Source of the DNA: an uncultured Chromatiaceae bacterium
GTDB lineage: Bacteria > Pseudomonadota > Gammaproteobacteria > Chromatiales > Chromatiaceae
Length of the DNA stretch: 44,126 nucleotides
Reading direction: 5' to 3'
Assembly (NCBI GenBank): GCA_937923175.1
Contig: CALALB010000043.1
Location: 1 to 44,126 of the forward strand
Part shown: piece by piece, positions 11,734 to 19,965 of the stretch
How the letters are laid out: every line of letters begins with the position of its first letter
Position numbering within the stretch: position 1 is the stretch's first letter
Notes under the pieces: model-generated
What the model was told of the DNA's origin: nothing
Databases searched by the model: none
Seen by the model: the letters and a program-made list of their open reading frames with translations, nothing else
Made by a program: the position numbers and the translations under genes

Positions 11734-13193
11734 ACACCCAAGCTCTGCCGCGCATCCTGATCATCGATGACACCCCCACCAATGTCGAGATCCTGCTCGG
11801 GATGCTCGAGGATCACTATGAAACCAGCTTCGCCCTGTCAGGGCGACAGGCCCTGGATCTGATCAAGCGGGTCGGCAATCCAGATCTGATCCTGCTCGAT
11901 GTCATGATGCCCGAGATGGATGGCTATGCGGTCTGTGCGGCATTGAAGGCCAACCCTGAGACGCGCGAGATCCCAGTGATCTTTGTCACCGCGCGGGCTG
12001 ATGTCGAAAGCGAGAGGCGCGCCCTTGCCGCCGGTGGGGTCGACTTTGTCCACAAACCGGTCAATCAGGCAATCCTGCGCGCGCGCGTTGCCTTGCATCT
12101 CGAGCTCAAACGCCGCGAGCAGGAGCTGCGTGCCGCCAATGCGGAGCTTGCCCGCCATCGCGATCATCTCGAGGATCTCATCGAGGCGCGGGTGCGCGAG
12201 CTCGCCCAGGCGCGCGATGAGGCTGAAAGCGCCAATCGCGCCAAGAGCGTTTTCCTGACCACCATTGGCCATGAATTGCTCACCCCTTTGCACCAGATCC
12301 TGGGGCTGGCCTATCTCGCCAAACAGCAGGCCCAGGATGAACACGAGCGCAACCGGCTGGAGACCCTGGAACGGGCTGCCCAGCGTCTGCATCAATTGAT
12401 CAAGAATCTACTCACCCTGAGCCAGGTCGAATCCGAGCGCCTGGAGATCAAAGAGACCGATTTTGAGGTGAGCGCGCTCTGCAACCGGATCATGGCACGT
12501 TTTGGCCAGGCGGCAGCGACCAAGGGACTGGTGCTCGAACAGGCGCTCGCCTTTGAGCCCCCTCTCTGGGTGCGCGGTGATGCTCAGCATCTTGAACAGG
12601 TCTTGGATGAATTGCTCAGCAATGCCATCAAGTTCTCGGAACGCGGCCGGATCGAGCTGCGCGTCAACCTTTGGGAGCGGCGCCCGCATGCAGTCCGCCT
12701 GCGTTTTGCAGTGAAAGACGAAGGGATTGGGATCGCGCCCGAGGTCAGGGCCCGTTTGTTTGAGCCCTTCCAACAGGGGGATAGCTCGCTCAATCGGCGG
12801 CGCGAGGGACTGGGCTTGGGACTGGCCCTGGCCAGGCGTCTCATCAAGCTGATGGGCGGGGAGATGGGTGTCGAAAGCACCCTGGGGCAAGGCAGTCTCT
12901 TTTGGTTTGAGCTGTGTCTGCCCTTGGGGGCTGCACCCCCAAGCATCCAGACCGCAGGGCCCCAGGCATCCCCGGCGCCAGAGGGTAAGGTGCTGCGCCA
13001 GACGGTCGAGGATCTCGCGCGTCTCCTGGAACAGAACGATGTCACCGCCCATACGCTCTATTTCGATGCACCTAGTCTTTATGAACCAGTGCTCAAAGGG
13101 CGCGCCCCAGCCTTCCAGGCTGCACTTAAAAACTATGACTTCGAGACCGCCCTGGCCTTGTTGCGGGAGGCGGCAGATGTCGCAGATGTCTGA
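11730..13193 (+). CDS. Receiver-histidine kinase (REC-HisKA-HATPase)
   Basis: A 487-residue soluble kinase with an N-terminal receiver. The ATG at 11730 overlaps the previous stop (ATGA), which fixes the start. The receiver (about 8-125) has D57 in LLDVMMPEMDG, an acidic pair (IIDD) and the lysine in VHKPV. A coiled linker leads to HisKA with H181 in TIGHELLTPLHQ, then HATPase (SNAIKF, DEGIGI, LGLGLALARRL). Residues about 420-480 are the shared C-terminal module. A receiver in front of a kinase suggests that its activity is gated by another kinase's phosphoryl group, most simply the co-translated neighbour. It is the last gene of the coupled trio. A small hairpin and then a convergent gene follow. 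Confidence 0.93.
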   Translation: MNTQALPRILIIDDTPTNVEILLGMLEDHYETSFALSGRQALDLIKRVGNPDLILLDVMMPEMDGYAVCAALKANPETREIPVIFVTARADVESERRALAAGGVDFVHKPVNQAILRARVALHLELKRREQELRAANAELARHRDHLEDLIEARVRELAQARDEAESANRAKSVFLTTIGHELLTPLHQILGLAYLAKQQAQDEHERNRLETLERAAQRLHQLIKNLLTLSQVESERLEIKETDFEVSALCNRIMARFGQAAATKGLVLEQALAFEPPLWVRGDAQHLEQVLDELLSNAIKFSERGRIELRVNLWERRPHAVRLRFAVKDEGIGIAPEVRARLFEPFQQGDSSLNRRREGLGLGLALARRLIKLMGGEMGVESTLGQGSLFWFELCLPLGAAPPSIQTAGPQASPAPEGKVLRQTVEDLARLLEQNDVTAHTLYFDAPSLYEPVLKGRAPAFQAALKNYDFETALALLREAADVADV

Positions 13194-13195
13194 TT

Positions 13196-13240
13196 GGCGC
13201 ATCCCGGATATCATGGAATGCCCAGCTGCCTCGGCTGTCC
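13196..13240. repeat. Short repeat resembling an insertion-sequence end
   Basis: Immediately after the kinase stop, the bases from 13198 (GCATCCCGGAT) to about 13236 match those at 17605-17644: an 11-12 base identical block, then aatgcccagc and a GCC..GGCT end. The second copy forms the left end of the IS481-type remnant in paaK. I infer a leftover IS terminus, but it could be another small dispersed repeat. Confidence 0.4.
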
Positions 13241-13257
13241 GCTGACCTCGACGCTCG

Positions 13258-13274
13258 CCACCCGGGCAGGGTGG
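13258..13274. terminator. Possible bidirectional hairpin between convergent genes
   Basis: CCACCC and GGGTGG form a 6-bp stem around a 5-base loop, between the plus-strand kinase stop and the minus-strand TauE stop. There is no T-tract on either side, so a Rho-independent terminator is only a possibility. Confidence 0.25.
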
Positions 13275-13291
13275 ACCTTGCCTGTCCTTGA

Positions 13292-14095
13292 TCACCTCCA
13301 GGTCGAGCTGGACCAGACATCGAGGATCAGTTTGCTTGCCACCCCTAAGAGCAACAGGGCATAGAGTCGCTTGACCCAGGCCGGTTTGGCCCGTTTGGCA
13401 GTGAACCAAGCGCCTAGCTGTGAGCCGGCCAGGGCAGCAATGACGGTCAAACTGGCCAGGGTCGGATCGATACGCCCTTCGGCTGCATGGGCAATAAAAC
13501 CCGAAACAGAGGCAAAGGTTACGATCAAGGCGGTGGTCCCAGCCGCCTGCCGAGTACCGAAACCCAGCATCATCAGCACTGGGGCGACGATAAAGCCGCC
13601 GCCTACACCCAAGAGCGCGCCGATGAAGCCCTCGCCGCTACCCAGCATGATCCCAATAGCAAAACGTCGCCTGTGACTCATGGTCTTGGGGGTCTCGGGG
13701 GCAGCTGCGCTTTTCAGGCTATAGAATGCGGCCAGCAGGGTCAGACCGGCAAATAACAGTACAAGCAGGTCTTTAGGGACATATTGAGTGACATGGGCCC
13801 CCACTGGTGCAGCGGCCGAGGCGGCTAAGGCCGCCGGCAGACCGCCGCGATAATCCACCAGTCCCTCGCGGGCATAACGGGTCAGGGCAGAGGCCGTGGT
13901 CACCCCGTTGAGCAGCAGGCCCAAGGGGATGGCGACTGTCTTGAGAGGCAGATCAAGCCATTTGAACACGGGGACATAGAGCATACCGCCGCCCAGCCCG
14001 AGCATCGAAAAGACCAGGGCGATCCCAAATACCAGGGCGCTGATAGTCAGATACTGACTGCTGAGGGCAAAAACCATAGGATTGATCTCATTCAA
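13292..14095 (-). CDS. TauE/SafE family anion permease
   Basis: A 267-residue inner-membrane protein with about eight hydrophobic helices in two repeated halves. Each half has a glycine-rich signature (MLGLGGGMLYVPV near 31 and ALLGVGGGFIVAPVL near 160), as is typical of the TauE/SafE family, which exports sulfite, organosulfonates or related anions. Its ATG overlaps the stop of the upstream rhodanese gene by 8 bases, so the two form a unit probably involved in handling sulfane sulfur, sulfite or thiosulfate. The exact substrate cannot be read from the sequence. Confidence 0.92.
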   Translation of the reverse strand: MNEINPMVFALSSQYLTISALVFGIALVFSMLGLGGGMLYVPVFKWLDLPLKTVAIPLGLLLNGVTTASALTRYAREGLVDYRGGLPAALAASAAAPVGAHVTQYVPKDLLVLLFAGLTLLAAFYSLKSAAAPETPKTMSHRRRFAIGIMLGSGEGFIGALLGVGGGFIVAPVLMMLGFGTRQAAGTTALIVTFASVSGFIAHAAEGRIDPTLASLTVIAALAGSQLGAWFTAKRAKPAWVKRLYALLLLGVASKLILDVWSSSTWR

Positions 14096-14552
14096 CCGGC
14101 AGGTTTTTGGGCATGAGCTTGGTCACCAGGGCGATCAGACCCCCGTTGATATAGGAGACATTGGTAAATCCGATGGCCTTCAGCAAGGCAGAGGCGCTAG
14201 CAGCGCGATTTCCGGAATGACAAATGACGATGATACGCCCATCTTTGGGCAGTCTGTCGAGGTTTTCTGGCTTGAACAGCCGATCCAATGGGATATGCAG
14301 GGCCGATGGATGGGACAGTGCCACGACCTTGGTCTCAGCAGGGGTGCGCACATCGAGCAGGGTGAGCTTCTCGCCAGCGGCCAACAGCTTGAGCACCTCT
14401 TCGGCCTCTATCTTGCAGCTGCCTTTGATCAGGCCGGCATGATCGAGCGTGCGGGTAAAGAGATCGATCTTCGCTGCCATGGCCGCGTCATAGGCCCAGG
14501 CATTGAAGGAACAGAGGGTCAAGAGCAGAGTGAGTGAGAGGGTCTTGTGCAT
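14088..14552 (-). CDS. Periplasmic rhodanese-domain protein
   Basis: A 154-residue single-domain rhodanese. I chose the ATG at 14552 because an AAAGGA motif lies 7 bases upstream and the protein then begins with a clean signal peptide (MHKTLSLTLLLTLCSFNAWA); the open frame extends further but without a good site. The domain (about 50-150) has LLDVRTPAE and the active-site loop ICHSGNRA with its catalytic cysteine. The family transfers sulfane sulfur between thiophilic acceptors. Export and overlap with a TauE/SafE permease suggest periplasmic sulfur chemistry. The true acceptor is unknown. Confidence 0.9.
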   Translation of the reverse strand: MHKTLSLTLLLTLCSFNAWAYDAAMAAKIDLFTRTLDHAGLIKGSCKIEAEEVLKLLAAGEKLTLLDVRTPAETKVVALSHPSALHIPLDRLFKPENLDRLPKDGRIIVICHSGNRAASASALLKAIGFTNVSYINGGLIALVTKLMPKNLPVE

Positions 14553-14628
14553 GATCATGTCCTTTAGGCAGGTCATAATATCCCGCGGCCTGAGCTGCGC
14601 CTTGGGATGAGGCAAGCCTTGCGCTCAT

Positions 14629-15714
14629 TTAGCGCTTGCGCCTCAGGGCCTGTCTTAGATTGGCCATGGGCAGCTCAGAGATACCCCACCACAGATCGGC
14701 CCCTTCCTGGAAGGCCAGGATGGACTCATAAAGCCGCTTAAATGCGGGGTTCCTCGCCGATTCCTCGGCATAGAACTCTTGCGCTGCCTCATAGGCCTTC
14801 AGCAGTACATCATCGGGGAAGCGTCTCAGCTCGGCGCCCTCGGCGATGAGGCGTTGGAGCGCCGGTGGGTTTTGGGCGTCATAGAGCGCAAGCATACTGA
14901 GATGGGCATCGCGCGCCGCGACCTCAAAGGCCGCCTGATAGCTCGGCGATAGCGCCGCCCACTGATCCTTGTTGACATAAAAGGCAAGATGGGTGCCGGT
15001 CTCCCACCAGCCTGGGTAGTAATAATATTTGGCGACCTTGTGAAACCCGAGCTTTTCGTCATCATAGGGAACGGTCCATTCAGCGGCATCGATCGCACCG
15101 CGTTCCAAGGCCGGATAGATCTCACCACCCGGTAGGGATTGGGGGACGGCCCCCAGACGGGAAAAGATCTCGGCACCGAATCCCGGGATACGGATCTTGA
15201 GCCCTTTGAGATCCTCGAGCGATTTGATCTCGCGCCGATACCAGCCGCCCATCTGGGCGCCGGTGCTCCCGCCGGGGAAGTTGACGATGTTGTATTCAGC
15301 AAAAAGCTCGCGCAGTAACCGCATGCCGCCACCCGCCATCACCCAGGCAGTCAGTTGCCGGGTATTCAGACCAAAGGGCAGGGTGGTCTCCAGGGCCAGG
15401 GCCTTATTCTTGCCATAGTAATAATAAGACGCCGTATGCCCGCATTCGACCGTGCCCTGTTGGACGGCATCCAAGACCCCAAAGGCTGGTACCAGCTCAC
15501 CTGCAGCAAAGACCCGGATCTCGAAGCGCCCATCGGTCAGCTCAGCAACCCGTTTGGCTAAGGTTTCACCGCCGCCATAGAGTGTATCCAGGCTTTTGGG
15601 GAAGCTGGAGGCTAGGCGCCATTTGACGAGCGGGCCCTCGGCACGGGCCGGCAGCGCAGCACCGGCAACAAGTGCGCCTCTCCCCGCGGTCTTTAAAAAA
15701 TCACGTCTCTGCAT
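14629..15714 (-). CDS. TRAP transporter solute-binding protein (DctP family)
   Basis: A 361-residue periplasmic binding protein. The start at 15714 is set by a GAGGGG motif 5-6 bases upstream and by a Tat signal (MQRRDFLKTAGRGALVAGAA). The mature part has typical DctP-family features: WRLASSFPKSLDTLYGG, a central GLKIRIPG segment, and aromatic C-terminal helices. In family members of this length the ligand is often an organic acid or similar carboxylate; the ligand here is unknown. The membrane subunits (DctQ, DctM) are not adjacent in this window, so it is either an orphan or serves permeases elsewhere. It lies 76 bases upstream of the rhodanese gene in the same direction. Confidence 0.92.
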   Translation of the reverse strand: MQRRDFLKTAGRGALVAGAALPARAEGPLVKWRLASSFPKSLDTLYGGGETLAKRVAELTDGRFEIRVFAAGELVPAFGVLDAVQQGTVECGHTASYYYYGKNKALALETTLPFGLNTRQLTAWVMAGGGMRLLRELFAEYNIVNFPGGSTGAQMGGWYRREIKSLEDLKGLKIRIPGFGAEIFSRLGAVPQSLPGGEIYPALERGAIDAAEWTVPYDDEKLGFHKVAKYYYYPGWWETGTHLAFYVNKDQWAALSPSYQAAFEVAARDAHLSMLALYDAQNPPALQRLIAEGAELRRFPDDVLLKAYEAAQEFYAEESARNPAFKRLYESILAFQEGADLWWGISELPMANLRQALRRKR

Positions 15715-15975
15715 CGTTTCCCCTCGCGTTGTCATGTTTGAGATCTTCATGCCTTGCCATCGAGCGGACTGGCGAAGGCTGACCTGGCCCCCGACCCAGG
15801 ATGACCCCACCTGGCTGCCGGATTGAGGCGGTCATGCGAGGGTCCCGAAATCCAGAGCCATCCACCCAACAGCAATGACCAACCCCCAGGAAACGGGTGC
15901 CTTTAAGATACCCGCATGAGATACCCCCACGCGCCTCCGTGCCATCCTGATCGCCAGGCATTAAGCCCCTGGGTC

Positions 15976-16743
15976 TTATTGGCCTGCTGCTGGAACCTCT
16001 GGCTCAACTTCCATCGCCCGCTCCTTATAATCAGCGGGGATCGCGAATAGGGAGGGGGCTATAGGCTCCCTGCGGATCACCCGTACCTCGATCTGGCTCT
16101 CCATCTCTGTACCCATCAGCTGCAGCTTAGAGATGGTCAGGATCGGATAGCCCTTGATCTTTTGCATCTCGGCGCGTTGGGCCCGGGCCAGCTCTGAATC
16201 CCCCAGCAGGCCCTCAGGGCCGGCCAGATGCATCAGGTCCTGATAGCGCCTGAGATCGAGCTCTATATCCTCAGCGGCCCAGACCTCCTGCTCGACGTCC
16301 ATCAAGCCCGTTTTGGTGACGCGATATTTGCGACAATCAAACCCATTGATCTGCCGCCTTTCATCCGTAGGCTCAACCTGGACCCGGGTCTGTTCCAAGA
16401 GTGCGCGCATCTGGTCGATGCCGGGCTCGGACATGCCGGCGCGCATCGCCTGGGTATTGAGCCGGTAATATTCCCTGGCCGCATGGTTGATAAAGGTCAT
16501 CTCGCCAGTTGCAGGGTCAATGATCATATCTGTGCCTTGCGGGTCGGTGCTGGCGATCTTCATCTTGCCGTAAGCAACCCAGGTCTGGCTGACCTCTTCG
16601 CTCGGGGCCTCGCCGGTCAGGCCCGATTGGCGATTGATGGTCTCGATGAAGATCCCCTCCTCATCGCCCTGGACCAGGGGCGATGCCAGGATGCCAACCA
16701 GGGCGAGCAGTCTGAGGGGATGGGTCAAAAAGGTCGATTGCAT
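15976..16743 (-). CDS. Exported protein of unknown function (DUF4412-like)
   Basis: A 255-residue protein. The ATG at 16743 gives a convincing signal peptide (about residues 1-26, ending LVQG); the longer open frame upstream lacks protein-like sequence. The mature region alternates short beta-like segments (WVAYGKMKIAS, MIIDPATGEMTFI, FDCRKYRVTKTG, EVWAAEDIELD), which resembles DUF4412-type periplasmic proteins with an LPS/lipoprotein-carrier-like fold. That resemblance is from memory and not secure. Spacing to its neighbours (260 and 115 bases) suggests its own transcription unit. Confidence 0.75.
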   Translation of the reverse strand: MQSTFLTHPLRLLALVGILASPLVQGDEEGIFIETINRQSGLTGEAPSEEVSQTWVAYGKMKIASTDPQGTDMIIDPATGEMTFINHAAREYYRLNTQAMRAGMSEPGIDQMRALLEQTRVQVEPTDERRQINGFDCRKYRVTKTGLMDVEQEVWAAEDIELDLRRYQDLMHLAGPEGLLGDSELARAQRAEMQKIKGYPILTISKLQLMGTEMESQIEVRVIRREPIAPSLFAIPADYKERAMEVEPEVPAAGQ

Positions 16744-16858
16744 GCGTGTGTTCTCAATGAGGTTATTGGGGAGTAGATTGGGGTGCAGCAGATCCTTGGC
16801 CGCAGTCCGGTAAAGAGTATCCGTACCCTCTCGTGGTTTGGTAAATACTGGGGTCCAT

Positions 16859-17601
16859 CTAGCCGAGCTCGCGTCGATCCAGTACCCGTTTGGTCTTGGC
16901 GGTGAAACGCTCGAGGCTTCTGGGCTCAACCAGATCGCCATGGGCACGGATACCGGTGACTGATTGGATCTCACGGCTGATGCGCTCACAAAGGGTTTGG
17001 AGCCGGTCCATGCGGTCGGAGAAGATCTCAGAATGCATCTCGACCTTGACATGGGGTTCATCGAGCGTCCCGGGTCGGCTAACCTCGATCAGATAATGGG
17101 GGGTGGTCCCCTCGACCCGCAGCAACGCCTCCTCGATCTGGGAGGGAAAGACATTGACCCCGCGGATGATCAGCATGTCATCCGTGCGTCCCTTGATTCG
17201 CCCCATCCGGATGGTGGTACGCCCGCAGGGACAAGGCTCGCGATACAGGCGCGCGATGTCGCGGCTTCGATAGCGCAGTCTGGGCATGGCCTCGCGGGTC
17301 AGGGGGGTGATGACCAGCTCGCCCTCCTCGGGTACGGGTTCAAGGGTGTCTGGGTCGAGGTATTCGACCAGGAAATGATCCTCCTGGATATGCATGCCGG
17401 GGCGCTCTGGGCATTCGCCGCTGACCCCAGGCCCGATCACCTCGGAAAGTCCATGGTTGTCATAGGCCTGGATAGCGAGGGCCCCCTCGATTTGATGACG
17501 CATATCCTCGGTCCAGGGCTCACCGCCGAAATGACCTCGGCGGATGGGAAGCGCCCGCGGGTCAAGCCCCATCTCGCGTGCCCCATCGGCGATGGTTAGG
17601 T
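16859..17601 (-). pseudogene. paaK: paaK phenylacetate-CoA ligase, 3' part
   Basis: The C-terminal ~248 residues of a phenylacetate-CoA ligase-type adenylate-forming enzyme remain intact: FGGEPWTEDM, YDNHGLSEVIGPGV, HIQEDHFLVE, GELVITPLTREAMPRLRYRSRDI, GRIKGRTDDMLIIRGVNVFPSQIE. The frame breaks near 17601, where the IS481-type remnant begins. The matching N-terminal piece lies at 18300-18509. About 115-125 residues, including the nucleotide-binding serine/threonine-glycine loop, are gone, so the enzyme cannot function. Confidence 0.88.
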
Positions 17602-18299
17602 GTCGCATCCCGGATGAGCATATAATGCCCAGCCGCCATGGCTACCTGCAGGCGCGCAGCATCCTGCAGGATGCTGCGGCGACCCGCACGCGGTGGTGGC
17701 AAAGTCTCATCCGAAGGAGTGCGACTATGATCCTGAGCCTGCCCAGGCTTGCGCGCACGACGCCGGCGATCCGGGCCGGGATTGCCGCCAGCCATGAGCC
17801 CAGCGAGACGCTGGCCGAGCGCTCCGCTGTCTCGCCCATGACTGTTTTCCAATGGAAGCGGCGCACGAGCTTTGAGGACCGGCCGCACACGCCGCATCGG
17901 CGGCAGACCCCCTTGACGCCGGCGCAGAGGATCCTCGCGGTGGAGTTGCGCCAGTGGGTGCGGCTGTCGCTGGATGATCGGCTTGCGGTCAGGCGCGGGT
18001 TCGTCCATCCGCAAGTCTTGCGCTCGGGGCTGGATCGCTGCCTGCGCCGCCCCGGGGTGAGCAACTTGCAGGTGCTGCAGCCCCAGGCGGCCAGGGTCGC
18101 ACATGCCCCCTGGGCCGCCTACGAGTCGGGCTAGGTGCATATTGACAGACAGTACCTGACCCAGAGGGCCGATCAGCCCAAGGGCCGTGATCTCTGCGTG
18201 GCCCTCGACCGCGCCAGGCGCTGGGTCTTCATCCCGCTCCAGGGCACCAAGAGCGCGCGGGCAGTGCGCACCTTGCTGGCCGCCCTGGCCAAGGCCTGC
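17602..18299 (+). mobile_element. Truncated IS481-family element inside paaK
   Basis: Mobile-element sequence of about 700 bases lies between the two paaK pieces. Its left end begins TGTCGCATCCCGGATGAG, which also occurs in similar form near 13198. Full IS481-type elements are about 1 kb, so the right third is missing together with part of paaK. That indicates an insertion followed by a deletion. Boundaries are read from where paaK similarity stops and could be off by a few bases. Confidence 0.75.
17727..18299 (+). pseudogene. IS481-family transposase remnant with internal TAG
   Basis: ATG at 17727 follows a perfect AAGGAG site by 7 bases. The product has the N-terminal helix-turn-helix of IS481 transposases (PRLARTTPAIRAGIAAS, SPMTVFQWKRR) and the start of the integrase core. 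A TAG at 18132-18134 falls exactly where a tyrosine-type codon is expected (G-stop-VHID); downstream the same frame goes on with VHIDRQYL and LCVALDRARRWVF. The first DDE aspartate (HID) is therefore after the stop, and the end of the catalytic core is deleted. It is not active. Confidence 0.8.
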
Positions 18300-18509
18300 C
18301 TCGAGCGAGCGGAGCGAGTCGGGGGTCAGTCCCCGTTCGTCCATGCGCTCGCGAAAGAGCCGGACATGTTGATAGGCATGCGCGACAACGGCGCGCAACC
18401 GGCGCAACTGGATCTCCTTCAGGCGCTCCTTGGGTAGAAAATCGGGGGCACTGGCGGGATGAAAACCGCCGGCGGTATCGTTCCAACGTTCTTGCAACAG
18501 GCTCAGCAT
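18300..18509 (-). pseudogene. paaK: paaK phenylacetate-CoA ligase, 5' part
   Basis: ATG at 18509 opens about 70 residues typical of the PaaK N-terminus: LQERWNDTAGGFHPAS, LKEIQLRRLRAVVAHAYQHV, FRERMDERGLTPDSLRSLE. The frame then runs into IS481-derived sequence at about 18300. It is the other half of the gene continued at 16859-17601. The open frame also continues back into iorB by chance, so a single long fusion protein here would be an artefact. Confidence 0.82.
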
Positions 18510-18539
18510 CTTGGGTCTCGAAAGGGTCGGGCAGCATGG

Positions 18540-19061
18540 ATCCTGAGGGTCATCGGCCCGCAGGCCGGCAAGACACCTGGGAAAGTCGCACCTCCCCCGC
18601 CTGCCGTCCCAGGGAAAATGCCTGTTCGTTTGATGGCATGCAGCCGAGGCGCCAGATGGGCATGCAAGGCCGCCTGCCAACAATCCTTGGGGATCTCGTG
18701 GAGCAGGACGGATGCCGCCCCCAGCATGGCGACATTCAGGCTTTTCTTGGTCTTGAGCGCCTCTGGGTCGATCACCTCCGGTCCAAATCAGGATCCCGCC
18801 TGGGCGCATCAGTAGGCGATTGATCTCGATCTGGCTCTCATCCAGTACCACCAACACATCGGCCTCGCTGGGGGGGACCATGGGGCTCAGAACCCGGTCG
18901 CCGTAGCGCACATCGCTGGTCACCGAGCCTCCGCGTCGACTCATGCCATGGAGCTCACTCTTTTCGAAACCGGCGCAAAGCGCGGCCTCCGCGAGGATAT
19001 CGGTTGCGGTGATCACGCCCTGACCGCTAAGCCCGGCGACAACGATGTTTGTGACCTTCAT
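18540..19061 (-). pseudogene. iorB: iorB indolepyruvate:ferredoxin oxidoreductase beta subunit, frameshifted
   Basis: The N-terminal ~95 residues are good IorB sequence (NIVVAGLSGQGVITATDIL, GMSRRGGSVTSDVRYGD, EADVLVVLDE). Near 18775 the reading frame changes: VIDPEALKTKKSLNVAMLGAASVLL continues in a second frame, and NEQAFSLGRQAG near 18600 in a third. Two indels therefore disrupt the gene. IorB normally pairs with IorA to oxidise arylpyruvates to aryl-acetyl-CoA with reduction of ferredoxin. Its start lies 66 bases downstream of the iorA remnant. Confidence 0.85.
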
Positions 19062-19126
19062 CGCGCCATCATCCGCTTAGAGAGGGTTAAAGCAAAGGGT
19101 CATCTCAGCCTTGGTTGGGACAATCG

Positions 19127-19965
19127 CTAGCCCCCTGAGTCGATCAGCCCCGCGCTGCAGATGGCGCCTTGCCCGGCAGCGGCCCGTTCGTATTGGCGAA
19201 TCTTGGGGGCGGCCAGCCCACAGGGCTGGCGAGCGACGATCAGGGAGGTCTCGTTGCAGCGCAAGAGATCGCGGATGAGCGCATGCAGGAAGCCGTCCCT
19301 GAGGGTCGTGGTATCTACGAATGGACATTCTGGATCCCCATCGCCCGCGCCGTCTCCTCGAAGCTGAGCCTGGCGGTCGGCGCATGATCGAGCCTGCGCC
19401 CGGTGCCGGGATGTTCTTGTTGGCCGGCGTTGGCCGGCCATGGCGGTGGCCCCGTTATCCAGGAGCAAAACCAGATGTCCGGTCGGCTGGGGGTTGTAGA
19501 CCATCTCGGCCAAACCCGTTAGACCTGAGTGCACCAAGGTCGAGTCGCCGATGACACTGACCACCCGCAGCGCCTGCTCCTTAGGCAGGACATGGCGCAG
19601 CCCTAGCCCCACGCCGATGCTTGCCCCCATGCAGACAGCAGGTATCCATCGCCGAAAAGGGTGGCAAAATCCCCTTGGCTCGAGGCCATGCCTGGATCAT
19701 CTGCCGAAACCACCACCAGCCCTCCTTGGACATCGGTATAGGTGGCGGTCAATAGGGGATCGGCAGCGACATAACCCAAGGCGACCTCGAGCGCCACCTT
19801 CTCGTTGGGCGCCCATTACGCCCGTCCGCCCAGGGCGCTGAATGTCTCAAGGATCTCGGTCGAGGGCATGCCTGGATAACCTATACCCAAACGGACCCCC
19901 GCCTGGAGCGCGGCCAAGGCGACCGCCTCGTCGCCGTTTATGAGTGATTTTTCATGAATATCCAT
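19127..19965 (-). pseudogene. iorA: iorA indolepyruvate:ferredoxin oxidoreductase alpha subunit, heavily decayed
   Basis: ATG at 19965 begins a recognisable IorA start (NGDEAVALAALQAGVRLGIG, YPGMPSTEILETFSAL). A TAA occurs at 19818-19816, after which the same frame resumes with WAPNEKVALEVALG, a short deletion, and GGLVVVSADDPGMASSQ. A deletion of roughly 250 residues follows, then the thiamine-diphosphate half appears in other frames: CMGASIGVGLGL, VIGDSTLVHSGL, LLLDNGATAMAG, HPGTGRRLDHAPTARLSFEE and VDTTTLRDGFLHAL. At least one stop, two large deletions and three frame changes are visible. The intact protein is about 600 residues; only about 270 codons remain. Confidence 0.87.

Noticed and set aside
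12408..13409. Long minus-strand open frame opposite the receiver-kinase
   Set aside because: It is antisense to conserved HisKA/HATPase sequence and has no recognisable domain.
17562..19061. A single 499-codon open frame on the minus strand
   Set aside because: It joins real iorB and paaK N-terminal pieces to antisense IS481 sequence through out-of-frame stretches; it is a chance read-through of a decayed locus, not a fusion protein.
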